Source: Thalassobium sp. R2A62 (GTDB lineage Bacteria; Pseudomonadota; Alphaproteobacteria; Rhodobacterales; Rhodobacteraceae). Taken from it: a DNA stretch of 64,000 nucleotides. Every line of letters begins with the position of its first letter. Within the stretch, counting starts at the first letter, position 1. Of this stretch, positions 29,012 to 38,125 are shown in pieces. The notes beneath the pieces are model-generated. The model worked only from the letters and a program-made list of their open reading frames with translations. It made no database searches and had not been told where the DNA came from. The stretch is taken from NCBI RefSeq assembly GCF_000161835.1, contig NZ_GG697169.2, forward strand, positions 1,110,418 to 1,174,417, written 5' to 3'. Both the position numbers and the translations under genes were made by a program.

Positions 29012-30022
29012 ATGCCCGATGGGGCCACGCCCGTAACAGGGCCCGTACTTGATGTCTCGGGTCTAAAAACCGTTTTTAATACACGTGGCGGCGAAGTCCA
29101 CGCGGTCAACGACGTTAGCTTTGATCTGACTGCCGGTGAATTATTAGGCGTTGTCGGAGAGAGTGGGTCAGGCAAGTCAGTAACGATGATGTCGCTGATC
29201 GGGCTGTTGCCAATGCCACCTGCCGAAATTCGCGCCGGCCGTGTGTCATTCGATGGGCTTGATTTGCTGAATACCGATGTTGAAACGCTACGGGCAATCC
29301 GTGGCGGCAAGATTGGTTTCGTGTTTCAGGATCCAATGACGTCACTCAACCCTACCTTTACCGTAGGATTCCAGCTGGCCGAACCCCTGCGCAAGCACAT
29401 GGGAATGAACAAACGCCAAGCCCGCGTTCGGGCGCGTGAATTGTTGGAACTAGTTGGCATTCCCGATGCAGATCAGCGGCTCGATGATTTTCCACACCAA
29501 TTCTCTGGCGGTATGCGCCAACGTGTGATGATCGCGATTGCATTGGCGTGTGATCCACAGGTGTTGATCGCTGACGAACCGACAACAGCGCTAGATGTGA
29601 CCATCCAAGCGCAAATCTTGGAACTGATGAAAGAGCTCCGGACCAAACTGGGTATGGGGGTCATCTGGATCACCCACGACTTGGGTGTGATCGCAGGCAT
29701 CGCTGACCGCGTTTTGGTGATGTACGGCGGGCAAGTCGTCGAACAGGCGCCCGTGCGAGAATTGTTCGAGAACCCGCAGCACCCTTATACCCGCGCGCTT
29801 TTGGAGACGATCCCGTCTGTCAGTGGCGAGCGCGAAGAGCGTTTGACAGTAATTGAAGGCCAGCCACCGATTTTGGGTGCTGCCCCGACTGCATGCCCGT
29901 TTCTGGATCGTTGCGATGTGGCGACGGACCGTTGTGCCCGCGAAAACCCTACACGTGTAGAAGTAGCCTCAGGTCATGATGCCGCCTGCTTTAATCCGGG
30001 GGCTGTGCCAATTGCTGGATAA
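29012..30022 (+). CDS. Peptide ABC transporter ATP-binding protein (DppD/OppD type)
   Basis: A 336-residue ATPase of the oligopeptide family. Walker A is [10 protein letters not shown] near residues 47-56, the signature LSGG equivalent is [12 protein letters not shown], and Walker B is [12 protein letters not shown] with the H-loop in [11 protein letters not shown]. The C-terminal extension with [14 protein letters not shown] holds Cys residues typical of DppD/OppD. ATG 29012 has GGGAGG seven bases upstream. It pairs with the next gene in the operon to drive import of peptides. Regulated, perhaps, by the leader at 28949-29008. Confidence 0.95.
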   Translation: MPDGATPVTGPVLDVSGLKTVFNTRGGEVHAVNDVSFDLTAGELLGVVGESGSGKSVTMMSLIGLLPMPPAEIRAGRVSFDGLDLLNTDVETLRAIRGGKIGFVFQDPMTSLNPTFTVGFQLAEPLRKHMGMNKRQARVRARELLELVGIPDADQRLDDFPHQFSGGMRQRVMIAIALACDPQVLIADEPTTALDVTIQAQILELMKELRTKLGMGVIWITHDLGVIAGIADRVLVMYGGQVVEQAPVRELFENPQHPYTRALLETIPSVSGEREERLTVIEGQPPILGAAPTACPFLDRCDVATDRCARENPTRVEVASGHDAACFNPGAVPIAG

Positions 30023-31022
30023 CTCCGCCAAAAAGCTGGTCGAGGTCAAGGACCTCAAAATGCACTTCCCGGTCTATGCTGGTCTTTTTCGGCGCAAGGT
30101 TGGTGACGTCAAAGCCGTCGATGGCGTGTCGTTCGATGTCTACGAAGGCGAAACGCTGGGGCTGGTCGGTGAAAGTGGCTGTGGCAAGTCGACCTGCGGG
30201 CGCGCCGTTTTGCGGCTCTATGACATCACCAATGGGTCGGTGAAGATCAACGATATCGAAATCGGCGAAACACCTCAGTCTGAATTGCGCCCGATGCGGC
30301 CCGAGATGCAGATGGTGTTTCAGGACCCGCAGGCATCTTTGAACCCGCGGATGACAGTTCAGGCCATCATCCAAGAGCCCCTGGACGAGCACACCACACT
30401 GACCAAGGCCGAGAAGGCACAAAAGGTTGGCGAGCTGATGGATGCGGTGGGTTTGAACCGCGCCTTTGCAAAACGTTACCCACAAGCATTTTCAGGCGGT
30501 CAACGCCAACGTATCGGCATTGCACGTGCGCTGGCCCTGAACCCCAAGTTCATCGTGTGTGACGAGCCTATCGCCGCACTTGATGTTTCGATCCAAGCGC
30601 AGGTCGTGAACCTGCTGGAAGATCTGCAAGAACAATTGGGCCTGACCTATCTCTTTATCAGTCACGATCTGAGTATGGTTCGCCACATCGCCGATCGTGT
30701 GGCTGTGATGTATCTGGGCAAAGTGGTCGAGCTGGCCCCGCGCGAGGCGCTCTATGCCACGCCCAAGCATCCCTATACCCAAGCGTTGCTATCAGCCGTT
30801 CCTGAGCCTGACCCAACCAAAGTCACGGGTGCGGACCGTGTTGTGCTGACGGGCGATGTGCCCTCACCCAGCAACCCGCCCAAGGGCTGTAATTTCTGCA
30901 CACGTTGTCCAGCAGTGATGGACATCTGCAAGCAGATCGAACCAACATACCAAGAATTAGAGCCAGGTCATTTTGTGGCCTGTCATCTATTTGAGACCAC
31001 CGGCGAACAAGGTGGTTCATGA
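29976..31022 (+). CDS. Peptide ABC transporter ATP-binding protein (DppF/OppF type)
   Basis: Second ATPase of the transporter. Walker A is [14 protein letters not shown] near residue 70, signature [12 protein letters not shown], Walker [16 protein letters not shown]-loop ISHDLSMV, and the C-terminal [15 protein letters not shown] tail. As drawn (ATG 29976) it is 348 residues and overlaps the previous gene by 47 nt. An alternative TTG at 30012, which follows GGGGG by nine bases, would leave an overlap of only 11 nt and fit the usual family N-terminus; I could not decide. The 3' end overlaps the upstream leader of the binding-protein gene. Confidence 0.92.
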   Translation: MMPPALIRGLCQLLDNSAKKLVEVKDLKMHFPVYAGLFRRKVGDVKAVDGVSFDVYEGETLGLVGESGCGKSTCGRAVLRLYDITNGSVKINDIEIGETPQSELRPMRPEMQMVFQDPQASLNPRMTVQAIIQEPLDEHTTLTKAEKAQKVGELMDAVGLNRAFAKRYPQAFSGGQRQRIGIARALALNPKFIVCDEPIAALDVSIQAQVVNLLEDLQEQLGLTYLFISHDLSMVRHIADRVAVMYLGKVVELAPREALYATPKHPYTQALLSAVPEPDPTKVTGADRVVLTGDVPSPSNPPKGCNFCTRCPAVMDICKQIEPTYQELEPGHFVACHLFETTGEQGGS

Positions 31023-31054
31023 GGATTTCAAGAGCACTCAACAAGGAGAGAACA

Positions 31055-32770
31055 ATGACACTTAAAACAGTCCTGATGGGCGCAGTGGCATCAATGGCGT
31101 TTGCGCCAATGGTTGTTGCCGATGCGCACGAAGGCGAGCGCGGCCGCGATGGCCAAGTCAATATTATCTATTGGCAGGCGCCTTCGATCATGAACCCGTA
31201 TTTGTCGGGTGGTACAAAAGAATTGGAAGCGGCCTCTTTGGTTCTCGAACCTCTGGCACGCTACAACCAAGACGGCACCATGATTCCATGGTTGGCCGCA
31301 GACGTTCCGACCGTAGCAAACGGTGGTGTGAACGCAGAACTGACACAGGTCACTTGGACGCTGAAAGAGGGCCTGTTGTGGTCTGACGGCACACCAGTGA
31401 CATCCGCGGACGTCAAGTTCTCGTGGGAGTATTGCACTGCAGAAGGTGGCGGCTGTGCGCAGTCCGAGAAATACAATGACGTGACTTCGGTTGAGACACC
31501 CGACGCGCTGACAGTTGTGGTGAACTTTGGCGTGTCCAAGCCGTTCCCATATGGCCCATTTGTTGGTGCTCAGTCGCCGATCATTCAGGCCGCTCAGTTT
31601 GCTGAGTGTCTGGGTCCAAAGGCGCCTGAGTGTACGGATGCGAACTTTGCCCCGATCGGCACAGGTCCATTTGTTGTCGATGAATTCCGTCCAAATGACG
31701 TGATCACACTGTCGGCCAACGACAACTACCGTGAAGAAGGCAAGCCTGCGTTCGCAAGTGTGAACTTCAAAGGTGGCGGCGACGCAACTGCGTCGGGTCG
31801 TTCGGTTCTCGAGACTGGCGAATTTGATTACGCTTGGAACCTTCAGTTGGCACCCGACGTACTGGCCGGCATGCAAGCCGCAGGCAAAGGTCAGATCGTA
31901 TCTGGCTTCGGTACGCTGGTTGAGCGGATCATGGTCAACATGACCGATCCGTCAGCAGACTTGGGTGAAGGTCGTGCAACGGCTGCTCACCCTCACCCGT
32001 TCCTGACAGACATTGCGGTACGCAAGGCGATGTCCATGGCGATCGACCGCGAACTGCTGGTTGAGATCGGTTATGGCGACGCAGGTCGTCCGACATGTAA
32101 CGTTCTGCCAGCTCCCGCAATCTATGCATCGACTGCAAACGACGCGTGTCTGACGCAGGACATCGCAGGTGCTAAGGCTGTTCTCGAAGCTGCTGGCTGG
32201 ACCGATAGCAACGGTGACGGTTCGCGCGACAAAGACGGTGTCGAGCTGAGCATCCTTTACCAAACATCCTCGAACGCTGTTCGTCAGGACTTCCAAGCTT
32301 TGATCAAAGAGTGGTGGGCTGAGATTGGTGTAGAGACAGAGTTACGCAACATCGACGCGTCGGTCTTCTTTGGTTCGGACCCAGGTTCGCCTGACACGTT
32401 TCAGAAGTTCTTCGCTGACGTTGAAATGTACGCGAACAACTTTGATGGCACAGATCCAGAAAGCTATATGGCGAACTGGGAAAGCACTCAGGCACCACGT
32501 CCTGAGACACAATGGCAGGGCAACAACATGCCGCGCTATTCGTCTGATGCCTATGATGCGCTGGTCGCTGAAATGGCAACAACAGGTGACATCAACGAAC
32601 GCGCGCGTTTGGCCAAAGCGATGAACGATATGCTGATGCAAGAGTATATCATTATCCCACTGGTTGACCGTGGTCGTGTGTCGGCTCACGCAAACACCTT
32701 GGGTGGCGTTGTGTTGAACACATGGGACAGCGAGCTGTGGAACTCAGCTGACTGGTACCGCACCGAGTAA
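31055..32770 (+). CDS. Peptide ABC transporter substrate-binding protein
   Basis: A 571-residue periplasmic SBP of the SBP_bac_5 (DppA/OppA) group. A signal peptide ends near VVADAHEG. Family stretches are VTWTLKEGLLWSDGTPVTSADVKFSW, PFPYGPFVG and AVLEAAGWTDSNGDGSRDKDG, and the C-terminus ends NSADWYRTE. Several Cys pairs are present (EYCTAEGGGCAQ and AECLGPKAPEC). ATG 31055 has AAGGAGAG five bases upstream; the longer open frame from 31019 lacks one. Substrate unknown; peptides or acylated amino acids are suggested by the divergent M20 genes. Confidence 0.93.
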   Translation: MTLKTVLMGAVASMAFAPMVVADAHEGERGRDGQVNIIYWQAPSIMNPYLSGGTKELEAASLVLEPLARYNQDGTMIPWLAADVPTVANGGVNAELTQVTWTLKEGLLWSDGTPVTSADVKFSWEYCTAEGGGCAQSEKYNDVTSVETPDALTVVVNFGVSKPFPYGPFVGAQSPIIQAAQFAECLGPKAPECTDANFAPIGTGPFVVDEFRPNDVITLSANDNYREEGKPAFASVNFKGGGDATASGRSVLETGEFDYAWNLQLAPDVLAGMQAAGKGQIVSGFGTLVERIMVNMTDPSADLGEGRATAAHPHPFLTDIAVRKAMSMAIDRELLVEIGYGDAGRPTCNVLPAPAIYASTANDACLTQDIAGAKAVLEAAGWTDSNGDGSRDKDGVELSILYQTSSNAVRQDFQALIKEWWAEIGVETELRNIDASVFFGSDPGSPDTFQKFFADVEMYANNFDGTDPESYMANWESTQAPRPETQWQGNNMPRYSSDAYDALVAEMATTGDINERARLAKAMNDMLMQEYIIIPLVDRGRVSAHANTLGGVVLNTWDSELWNSADWYRTE

Positions 32771-32780
32771 TCGGAACTTG

Positions 32781-32805
32781 GGGGTCGCGTGTCATGCGCG
32801 GCCCC
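32781..32805 (+). other. Strong hairpin after the binding-protein gene
   Basis: GGGGTCGCG and CGCGGCCCC form a 9-bp stem with one G-U pair and a seven-base loop, 10 nt after the stop of the binding-protein gene. No T-run follows, so it is not a standard terminator. In transporter operons such structures protect the upstream mRNA of the abundant binding protein from exonucleases. Confidence 0.6.
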
Positions 32806-32816
32806 TCCCCCTGTTG

Positions 32817-33161
32817 ATGCGTGCCTTTGGCTTAATCATAATTCTCTTTGCAACCCCGTTGGGTGCAGCAAAGTACGAATGCGTCGCCAGAGAGATTTGT
32901 CAGGGAAACGTTTGCAACGCGGGAACGGATGTTTTCATTGTTGAGATCGGCGACACGGGTGTCGCCGTTCTGAGCGATGAAATCGGGCAAGTGGTGATGA
33001 CCGACCAAGGCGCGGGCATGTATTTGACGCCTCTGTTCGGACCACAACAAAGCCTAGAGTTTGATCCGCGCACAAGATTGGCCAAGCGGCGTTTACCCGT
33101 TTTGGTGAAAGGAACACATCCGGTGATTCACATCGGGTTTTGCAAAGGAGACGGCGGCTAG
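32817..33161 (+). CDS. Small secreted protein inside the transporter operon
   Basis: About 114 residues from the ATG at 32817 (MRAFGLIIILFATPLGAA). A signal peptide covers residues 1-18 and the mature start is AKYECVAREICQGNVCNAG, with three Cys in 12 residues and a fourth near the end in IGFCKGDG. The rest is beta-rich and I know no family. An in-frame TTG further up (32778) exists, but it lies in the hairpin. Ribosome site is weak. The gene ends exactly before the first permease (stop at 33161, next ATG at 33162), so it is an integral operon member and may be a periplasmic accessory. Confidence 0.65.
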   Translation: MRAFGLIIILFATPLGAAKYECVAREICQGNVCNAGTDVFIVEIGDTGVAVLSDEIGQVVMTDQGAGMYLTPLFGPQQSLEFDPRTRLAKRRLPVLVKGTHPVIHIGFCKGDGG

Positions 33162-34226
33162 ATGCTGACCTTTACGATCAGGCGATTGGTGTTTGCGGTC
33201 CCGACGCTATTGTTCATCGCCTTGGTGATTTTCCTGCTGCTGGAATTGGCACCGGGTGATCCGATGGCTCAGGTACCATTGACTGTGCCCCCCGAAGTCA
33301 AAGAAGCCATGCGCCAAGCGTTGGGTCTAGGCGAACCTGTCCCGATCCGGTTCTGGAAATGGCTGGTCCAGTTCTTTTGGATCGAACCTCAGGTATTCAT
33401 CGACTGGCTGACAAACAAGAGCTTCTTGTTTGGTTGGTTGCCCGATACGGATGTCTATGTGCCTTGTTCGGACGCCACACGCGCCTATTGCGATCAACGT
33501 GTCATTTCATGGCAGACCCGTAGCCCTGTGATGGACATCGTCATGCAGCGGATGCCGCAGACGCTGACCGTTGTCGGCCTGTCATACGTGGTCGGTATAC
33601 TTATCGCTCTGCCTATCGGCATTTACAGCGCTTACCGCCAATATTCGGTATTCGATCAGGTTGGTACATTCGTGTCGATGATCGGTTATTCCGTCCCGCC
33701 ATTCTTTAGTGGCGTTTTGGTCATCGTAGTCTTTTCGGTGGTTTTAGGTTGGTTTCCATCGATCTATGACACCACCCACCGCGTCACTGATTGGGATAGC
33801 TTTGTCTATCAGGTCAAACAGATGATCATGCCCGTCATGGTGCTGGCATTGCAGACCACCGCGCAAATCAGCCGCTTTATGCGCGCCTCGATGCTCGACA
33901 ACCTGAACCAAGATTACGTCCGCACAGCACGCGCCAAGGGGATGACCGAATGGGTCGTCGTCCTGACCCACGTATTGCGCAACTCGATGATCCCAGTTGT
34001 GACTGTGATCGCACTGGGCGTCCCTGCCGTATTCGGTGGTGCAATCATCACCGAGCAGGTGTTCAAAGTGAATGGATTGGGTCAGTTGCTGATCACAGCG
34101 ATCCAAGCAAACGACCTGCCGATGGTACAAACGATTACCTTTATTTTCGCGATCTTGATCGTGTTGTTTAACTTGATCGCCGATGTTCTCTACGGCGTCT
34201 TGGACCCGAGGATCCGCTATGACTGA
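33162..34226 (+). CDS. Peptide ABC transporter permease (DppB/OppB type)
   Basis: Inner-membrane permease, 354 residues, with the family N-terminus RRLVFAVPTLLFIALVIFLLLELAPGDP and the EAA loop VRTARAKGMTEWVVVLTHVLRNSMIP that contacts the ATPases. Six spans are expected. Between spans 1 and 2 there is an insertion (roughly residues 60-125) containing PCSDATRAYCDQ, with two Cys facing the periplasm; this is longer than in E. coli DppB. Overlaps the second permease by 8 nt. Confidence 0.94.
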   Translation: MLTFTIRRLVFAVPTLLFIALVIFLLLELAPGDPMAQVPLTVPPEVKEAMRQALGLGEPVPIRFWKWLVQFFWIEPQVFIDWLTNKSFLFGWLPDTDVYVPCSDATRAYCDQRVISWQTRSPVMDIVMQRMPQTLTVVGLSYVVGILIALPIGIYSAYRQYSVFDQVGTFVSMIGYSVPPFFSGVLVIVVFSVVLGWFPSIYDTTHRVTDWDSFVYQVKQMIMPVMVLALQTTAQISRFMRASMLDNLNQDYVRTARAKGMTEWVVVLTHVLRNSMIPVVTVIALGVPAVFGGAIITEQVFKVNGLGQLLITAIQANDLPMVQTITFIFAILIVLFNLIADVLYGVLDPRIRYD

Positions 34227-35199
34227 TGCAGCTGTCGCGAAACCGCCGCGCAATCAATGGTGGGACGTTTGGGATCAATTCAAATCGCACCGAGGGGCGC
34301 TGATCAGCGCTGTGATTTTTATCGCGATCATTTTGATCGTCCTGATCGGCCCAATGATTTGGCCCTATGAACCGACCAAGACCGACATTCGAAACAAAAA
34401 CATGCGCCATATGTTGTCGTGTTTTGGCCTCGATTGGGGCGCTATTGCAGGCTGTCTTGTGAACCCGACTGAGAGCGGTATCAAAGTGTCGTGGTGGCAC
34501 CCACTGGGTACCGATCAGCTGGGACGCGATTTGTTTGCGCGTATGATGTTTGGTGGTCGTATTTCGATGGCCGTGGGTGTGACTGCTATGCTGATCGCCT
34601 TGGTTCTCGGAACGGCTGTCGGCGTAATCTCGGGCTACTTCAAGCGGTTTGACTGGGCGTTGATGCGCCTCACTGACTTGTTCCTCGCGTTGCCACTGCT
34701 GCCGTTGCTGTTGGTCATGGTTATGCTGTTTCGCGCGCCCCTGTCGGCCACCTTTGGTACGGAACAGGGTATCTTTATCCTGATGGTCACTGCGATCGGC
34801 ATCACAAGCTGGATGCCCACTGCACGGATCGTCCGAGCCGATGTTCTGGCCATCAAAGAACGTGAATTCGTTTTGGCGGCGCGATCAATCGGGACCCGCC
34901 CCCGCAAGATGATCATGCGCCACCTGCTGCCAAATGTAATGAGCCCGATCATGGTATCTGCAACACTTGGCATCGCGAATGCGATTATCACTGAAAGCGC
35001 GCTTAGCTTTCTTGGGCTAGGCTTTCCGCCAGACTTTCCAACATGGGGCCGCCTGCTGAACGACGGTGTCCAGTACATGCAGGCCTACCCCGAGCGGGTG
35101 ATGTGGCCTGGCATTTTCATCTCAGTGATTGTGCTATGCGTCAACTATGTCGGTGACGGCCTACGCGACGCGTTGGACCCTCGTATCCGAGGTCTGTGA
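34219..35199 (+). CDS. Peptide ABC transporter permease (DppC/OppC type)
   Basis: Second permease, 326 residues. N-terminal cytoplasmic stretch PPRNQWWDVWDQFKSHRGAL leads to span 1; then a periplasmic insertion with LSCFGLDWGAIAGCLVNP (two Cys), the family motif HPLGTDQLGRDLFARMMFGGRISM, and the EAA loop ARSIGTRPRKMIMRHLLPNVMSP. Start ATG 34219 overlaps the end of the first permease. The Cys-bearing loops of both permeases would meet outside the membrane. Last gene of the operon; convergent with DUF3422, 17 nt apart. Confidence 0.94.
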   Translation: MTDAAVAKPPRNQWWDVWDQFKSHRGALISAVIFIAIILIVLIGPMIWPYEPTKTDIRNKNMRHMLSCFGLDWGAIAGCLVNPTESGIKVSWWHPLGTDQLGRDLFARMMFGGRISMAVGVTAMLIALVLGTAVGVISGYFKRFDWALMRLTDLFLALPLLPLLLVMVMLFRAPLSATFGTEQGIFILMVTAIGITSWMPTARIVRADVLAIKEREFVLAARSIGTRPRKMIMRHLLPNVMSPIMVSATLGIANAIITESALSFLGLGFPPDFPTWGRLLNDGVQYMQAYPERVMWPGIFISVIVLCVNYVGDGLRDALDPRIRGL

Positions 35200-35216
35200 T
35201 CCAGAGGGCCCTGTGG

Positions 35217-36497
35217 TTATTCCATGCGTTTGCGGATGGACCGTACGGCCCACCACACGCATAGGATCACCACCGGAGTGATGAGCGCCTTGAATGTGGT
35301 CGTGCCCAACCCTGCCTCTTTGGCCAGAGGTGTGCCCATATTCGCCACGAGGTTCACAGCATAATAGCTGATCGCCACAACCGAGAGCCCCTCGACGGTC
35401 TTTTGCAATCGCAGTTGTATGTCAGCACGCTTGTTCATGCTTTCAAGCAGGTTTTGGTTCTGTGCCGAGCGTTCAACATCAACCCGTGTGCGCAGCAGAT
35501 CACCGGACCGTAGCGCACGGTCAGACAAAGCCTTCAGACGCGCTTGGGTCGATTTGACAGTGCGCATCGCCGGATCATACCTCCGCATCATAAACTCGGC
35601 AAAGGTTTGGCGTCCGGCAAATCGATCCTCGCGCAGCACCTCGATCCGTTGGTTCACAATCGTCTCGTAGGCCTCTGTCGCAGCAAACCGAAATTCTGAC
35701 TGCGAGATCATCTGCTCCAGCTCGGACGAAACTTGAAGCAGTTGTGACAAGGTCTGTTCGGGGCTCGTCATCACGCCGCACAACTCGTCCGTGATCGCCG
35801 CAAGCTTGGTATCTATCTCACCCATACGCGGGCCTAACTGCCGCGAACGCGACAGGCCCAACATCGACATCGCCTTGTAAGTTTCAATCTCGCAAAGACG
35901 TTGGACAACGCGGCCTACACGGCGTTCGCCGGTCTCAGTGCGTGCGAATACGGCAAAGCGCATATGCCCTGCTGGGTCGATGCGGAAATCACCCGCCGTC
36001 ACGGCACTATCGTCCAGCATGCGGCTGACAGCCAGGCTCTCAGGCACAAACCAATCGCGGATCTTGTTCTCGATCCCCTCATCGCCATCTTGGACTTCGA
36101 CACGGATCAGAGCCGACGTCACACGGGTGCCGGGGGATTGAACCAGCCAATCCTCGGGGAACATCGCGAAAGTATCCGCATCAAAAGGTGGTTCAGAATT
36201 GCCCGGTCCAAAAATCGTGTAGGTCACAAATTCGGTATGGCTCTCCCACTTGAGTTGGTGTTTGCCGATCGGGCCAAAGTAGTGGGTCGCCCCCTCTTCG
36301 GGGTGTGGCGCGGCATAGTGATCAAGCAGCAACTTAAGATGCGCGAGATCGGCAGCGCGATCACGGCCCACTGCATTCTGCGCAGGTTTGATCGCAAGAT
36401 AGGCCGCACGGCATGGTGCCTCAAGCTTTGGAAACGGGCGGGCGTGCAGTTCGTTGGCCAACGCATACCGCAACGGATGGTCTGAGATCGGAGGCAT
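35217..36497 (-). CDS. DUF3422 family protein
   Basis: A 426-residue protein with two hydrophobic spans near the C-terminus (TVEGLSVVAISYYAVNLVA and LITPVVILCVWWAV). The N-terminal MPPISDHPLRYALANELHARPFP is the family hallmark, and KWESHTEFVTYTIF follows. The middle is helical and coiled-coil-like (residues 230-330, many Gln/Glu/Arg). DUF3422 is widespread in Rhodobacterales and Burkholderiales; function unknown, membrane location suggested by the spans. The frame opens 12 codons above ATG 36497, which has AGGAG 11 bases upstream. Confidence 0.9.
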   Translation of the reverse strand: MPPISDHPLRYALANELHARPFPKLEAPCRAAYLAIKPAQNAVGRDRAADLAHLKLLLDHYAAPHPEEGATHYFGPIGKHQLKWESHTEFVTYTIFGPGNSEPPFDADTFAMFPEDWLVQSPGTRVTSALIRVEVQDGDEGIENKIRDWFVPESLAVSRMLDDSAVTAGDFRIDPAGHMRFAVFARTETGERRVGRVVQRLCEIETYKAMSMLGLSRSRQLGPRMGEIDTKLAAITDELCGVMTSPEQTLSQLLQVSSELEQMISQSEFRFAATEAYETIVNQRIEVLREDRFAGRQTFAEFMMRRYDPAMRTVKSTQARLKALSDRALRSGDLLRTRVDVERSAQNQNLLESMNKRADIQLRLQKTVEGLSVVAISYYAVNLVANMGTPLAKEAGLGTTTFKALITPVVILCVWWAVRSIRKRME

Positions 36498-36629
36498 AAT
36501 GTACGAGGCTCCTGCCCTTGGGTTTACGGCCATAGAGATAGATTGCCAGACGCTAGGTCAAGAAAAAAATCCTATACTTTTAAGGGGTTTGGGTGCGCAG
36601 TTGTATACCAACATGACAGCCGATCGCAC

Positions 36630-36658
36630 AAAAAAGGGCGCCGCAACGGGCGCCCTTT
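36630..36658 (-). terminator. Terminator after pntB
   Basis: On the minus strand AAAGGGCGCC and GGCGCCCTTT form a 10-bp stem around a six-base loop, followed by six Ts. It stands 22 nt after the pntB stop. Textbook intrinsic terminator. Confidence 0.93.
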
Positions 36659-36679
36659 GATTTGTTGTATCGACAAGCG

Positions 36680-38113
36680 TTAGTCGATCATTGGCAACAG
36701 TTCGTCCAAGGATTTCTTGGCATCGCCATAGAACATGCGCGTGTTCTCTTTGAAGAACAGCGGGTTTTCGATACCCGAATACCCCGTGCCCTGACCGCGC
36801 TTGGATACGAACACCTGCTTGGCTTTCCAACACTCCAGAACCGGCATACCGGCGATAGGAGAGTTTGGATCGTCTTGGGCTGCCGGGTTCACGATGTCGT
36901 TCGAACCGATAACGATAGCCACGTCTGTTTCAGGGAAATCATCGTTGATTTCGTCCATCTCCATAACGATGTCATACGGCACCTTGGCCTCGGCCAGCAG
37001 AACGTTCATGTGACCTGGCAAACGCCCCGCAACGGGGTGGATTGCAAAGCGCACGTTCTTGCCTTGTGTGCGCAGCTTGCGAACCAGCTCGGACACGGCT
37101 TGCTGCGCTTGTGCGACAGCCATGCCGTAGCCAGGGATGATGATGACGCTGTCAGCATCGTTCAGAGCGGTCGCAACGCCTGCGGCCTCAATAGCAATCT
37201 GTTCACCTTCGACCGCCATCTGTGGACCTGACGCGCCACCAAAGCCGCCCAAGATCACACTGACAAACGACCGGTTCATCGCCTTACACATGATGTAAGA
37301 CAGGATCGCACCGGATGAACCAACAAGCGCACCAACAACAATCAATAGATCGTTGCCAAGGCTAAAGCCGATCGCCGCAGCCGCCCAGCCAGAGTAGCTG
37401 TTGAGCATCGAGACAACCACGGGCATATCCGCGCCGCCGATGCCCATGATCAGGTGGTAGCCAATGAACAGAGCGGCCAGTGTCATCAAGAACAACGGCA
37501 GGAAGTCACCCGTGTTAAAGTACCAGACCAAGCACACGATCGAGAGGCCTGCCGCTGCTGCGTTCAGGACGTGACCGCCCGGTAGTTTGGTTGCAGAGCT
37601 GTCTACGCGGCCAGCAAGCTTGCCATACGCGATAACCGAACCAGTGAACGTGATCGCACCAATAAAGACGCCCAAGAACAGTTCGACCCGTAGAATGCCA
37701 ATCTCGATGCCGTCTTTCTTGGCCAAAAGGGCTGCGAAGCCTTCGAGAGATTTGCGCGCGGTGTCATCCATCGCCAGAACGCGCCCCAGTTCGATGTGAG
37801 CGATAAAGCCGACAAAGACCGCAGCGAGGCCAACGAGGCTGTGCATCGCAGCGACGAGTTCGGGCATTTGCGTCATCTGCACCTTGGTCGCCAATTGGTA
37901 GCCAATCATGCAACCACCGATGATCAAGAGGATCGACAAGTGCCATAAGCCCGAGCCGGGACCGACAAGTGTTGCTGCCACCGCAAGCGCCATACCGACG
38001 ATGCCGTACCAAACTGCACGCTTGGCGCTTTCTTGCCCCGAGAGGCCGCCTAGCGACAGGATGAAGAGAACTGCTGCGACGACGTAAGCCGCTGTTGTGA
38101 AACCGAATTCCAT
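36680..38113 (-). CDS. pntB: NAD(P) transhydrogenase subunit beta
   Basis: A 477-residue membrane-plus-NADP-binding subunit. About nine spans lead to the cytoplasmic domain [23 protein letters not shown] (nucleotide site), [21 protein letters not shown], and [15 protein letters not shown]. Together with PntA it couples proton flow to hydride transfer from NADH to NADP+. Gene order pntA-pntB, 12 nt apart, ends at a clear terminator. Confidence 0.97.
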   Translation of the reverse strand: MEFGFTTAAYVVAAVLFILSLGGLSGQESAKRAVWYGIVGMALAVAATLVGPGSGLWHLSILLIIGGCMIGYQLATKVQMTQMPELVAAMHSLVGLAAVFVGFIAHIELGRVLAMDDTARKSLEGFAALLAKKDGIEIGILRVELFLGVFIGAITFTGSVIAYGKLAGRVDSSATKLPGGHVLNAAAAGLSIVCLVWYFNTGDFLPLFLMTLAALFIGYHLIMGIGGADMPVVVSMLNSYSGWAAAAIGFSLGNDLLIVVGALVGSSGAILSYIMCKAMNRSFVSVILGGFGGASGPQMAVEGEQIAIEAAGVATALNDADSVIIIPGYGMAVAQAQQAVSELVRKLRTQGKNVRFAIHPVAGRLPGHMNVLLAEAKVPYDIVMEMDEINDDFPETDVAIVIGSNDIVNPAAQDDPNSPIAGMPVLECWKAKQVFVSKRGQGTGYSGIENPLFFKENTRMFYGDAKKSLDELLPMID

Positions 38114-38125
38114 GTCAGTTCCTCC

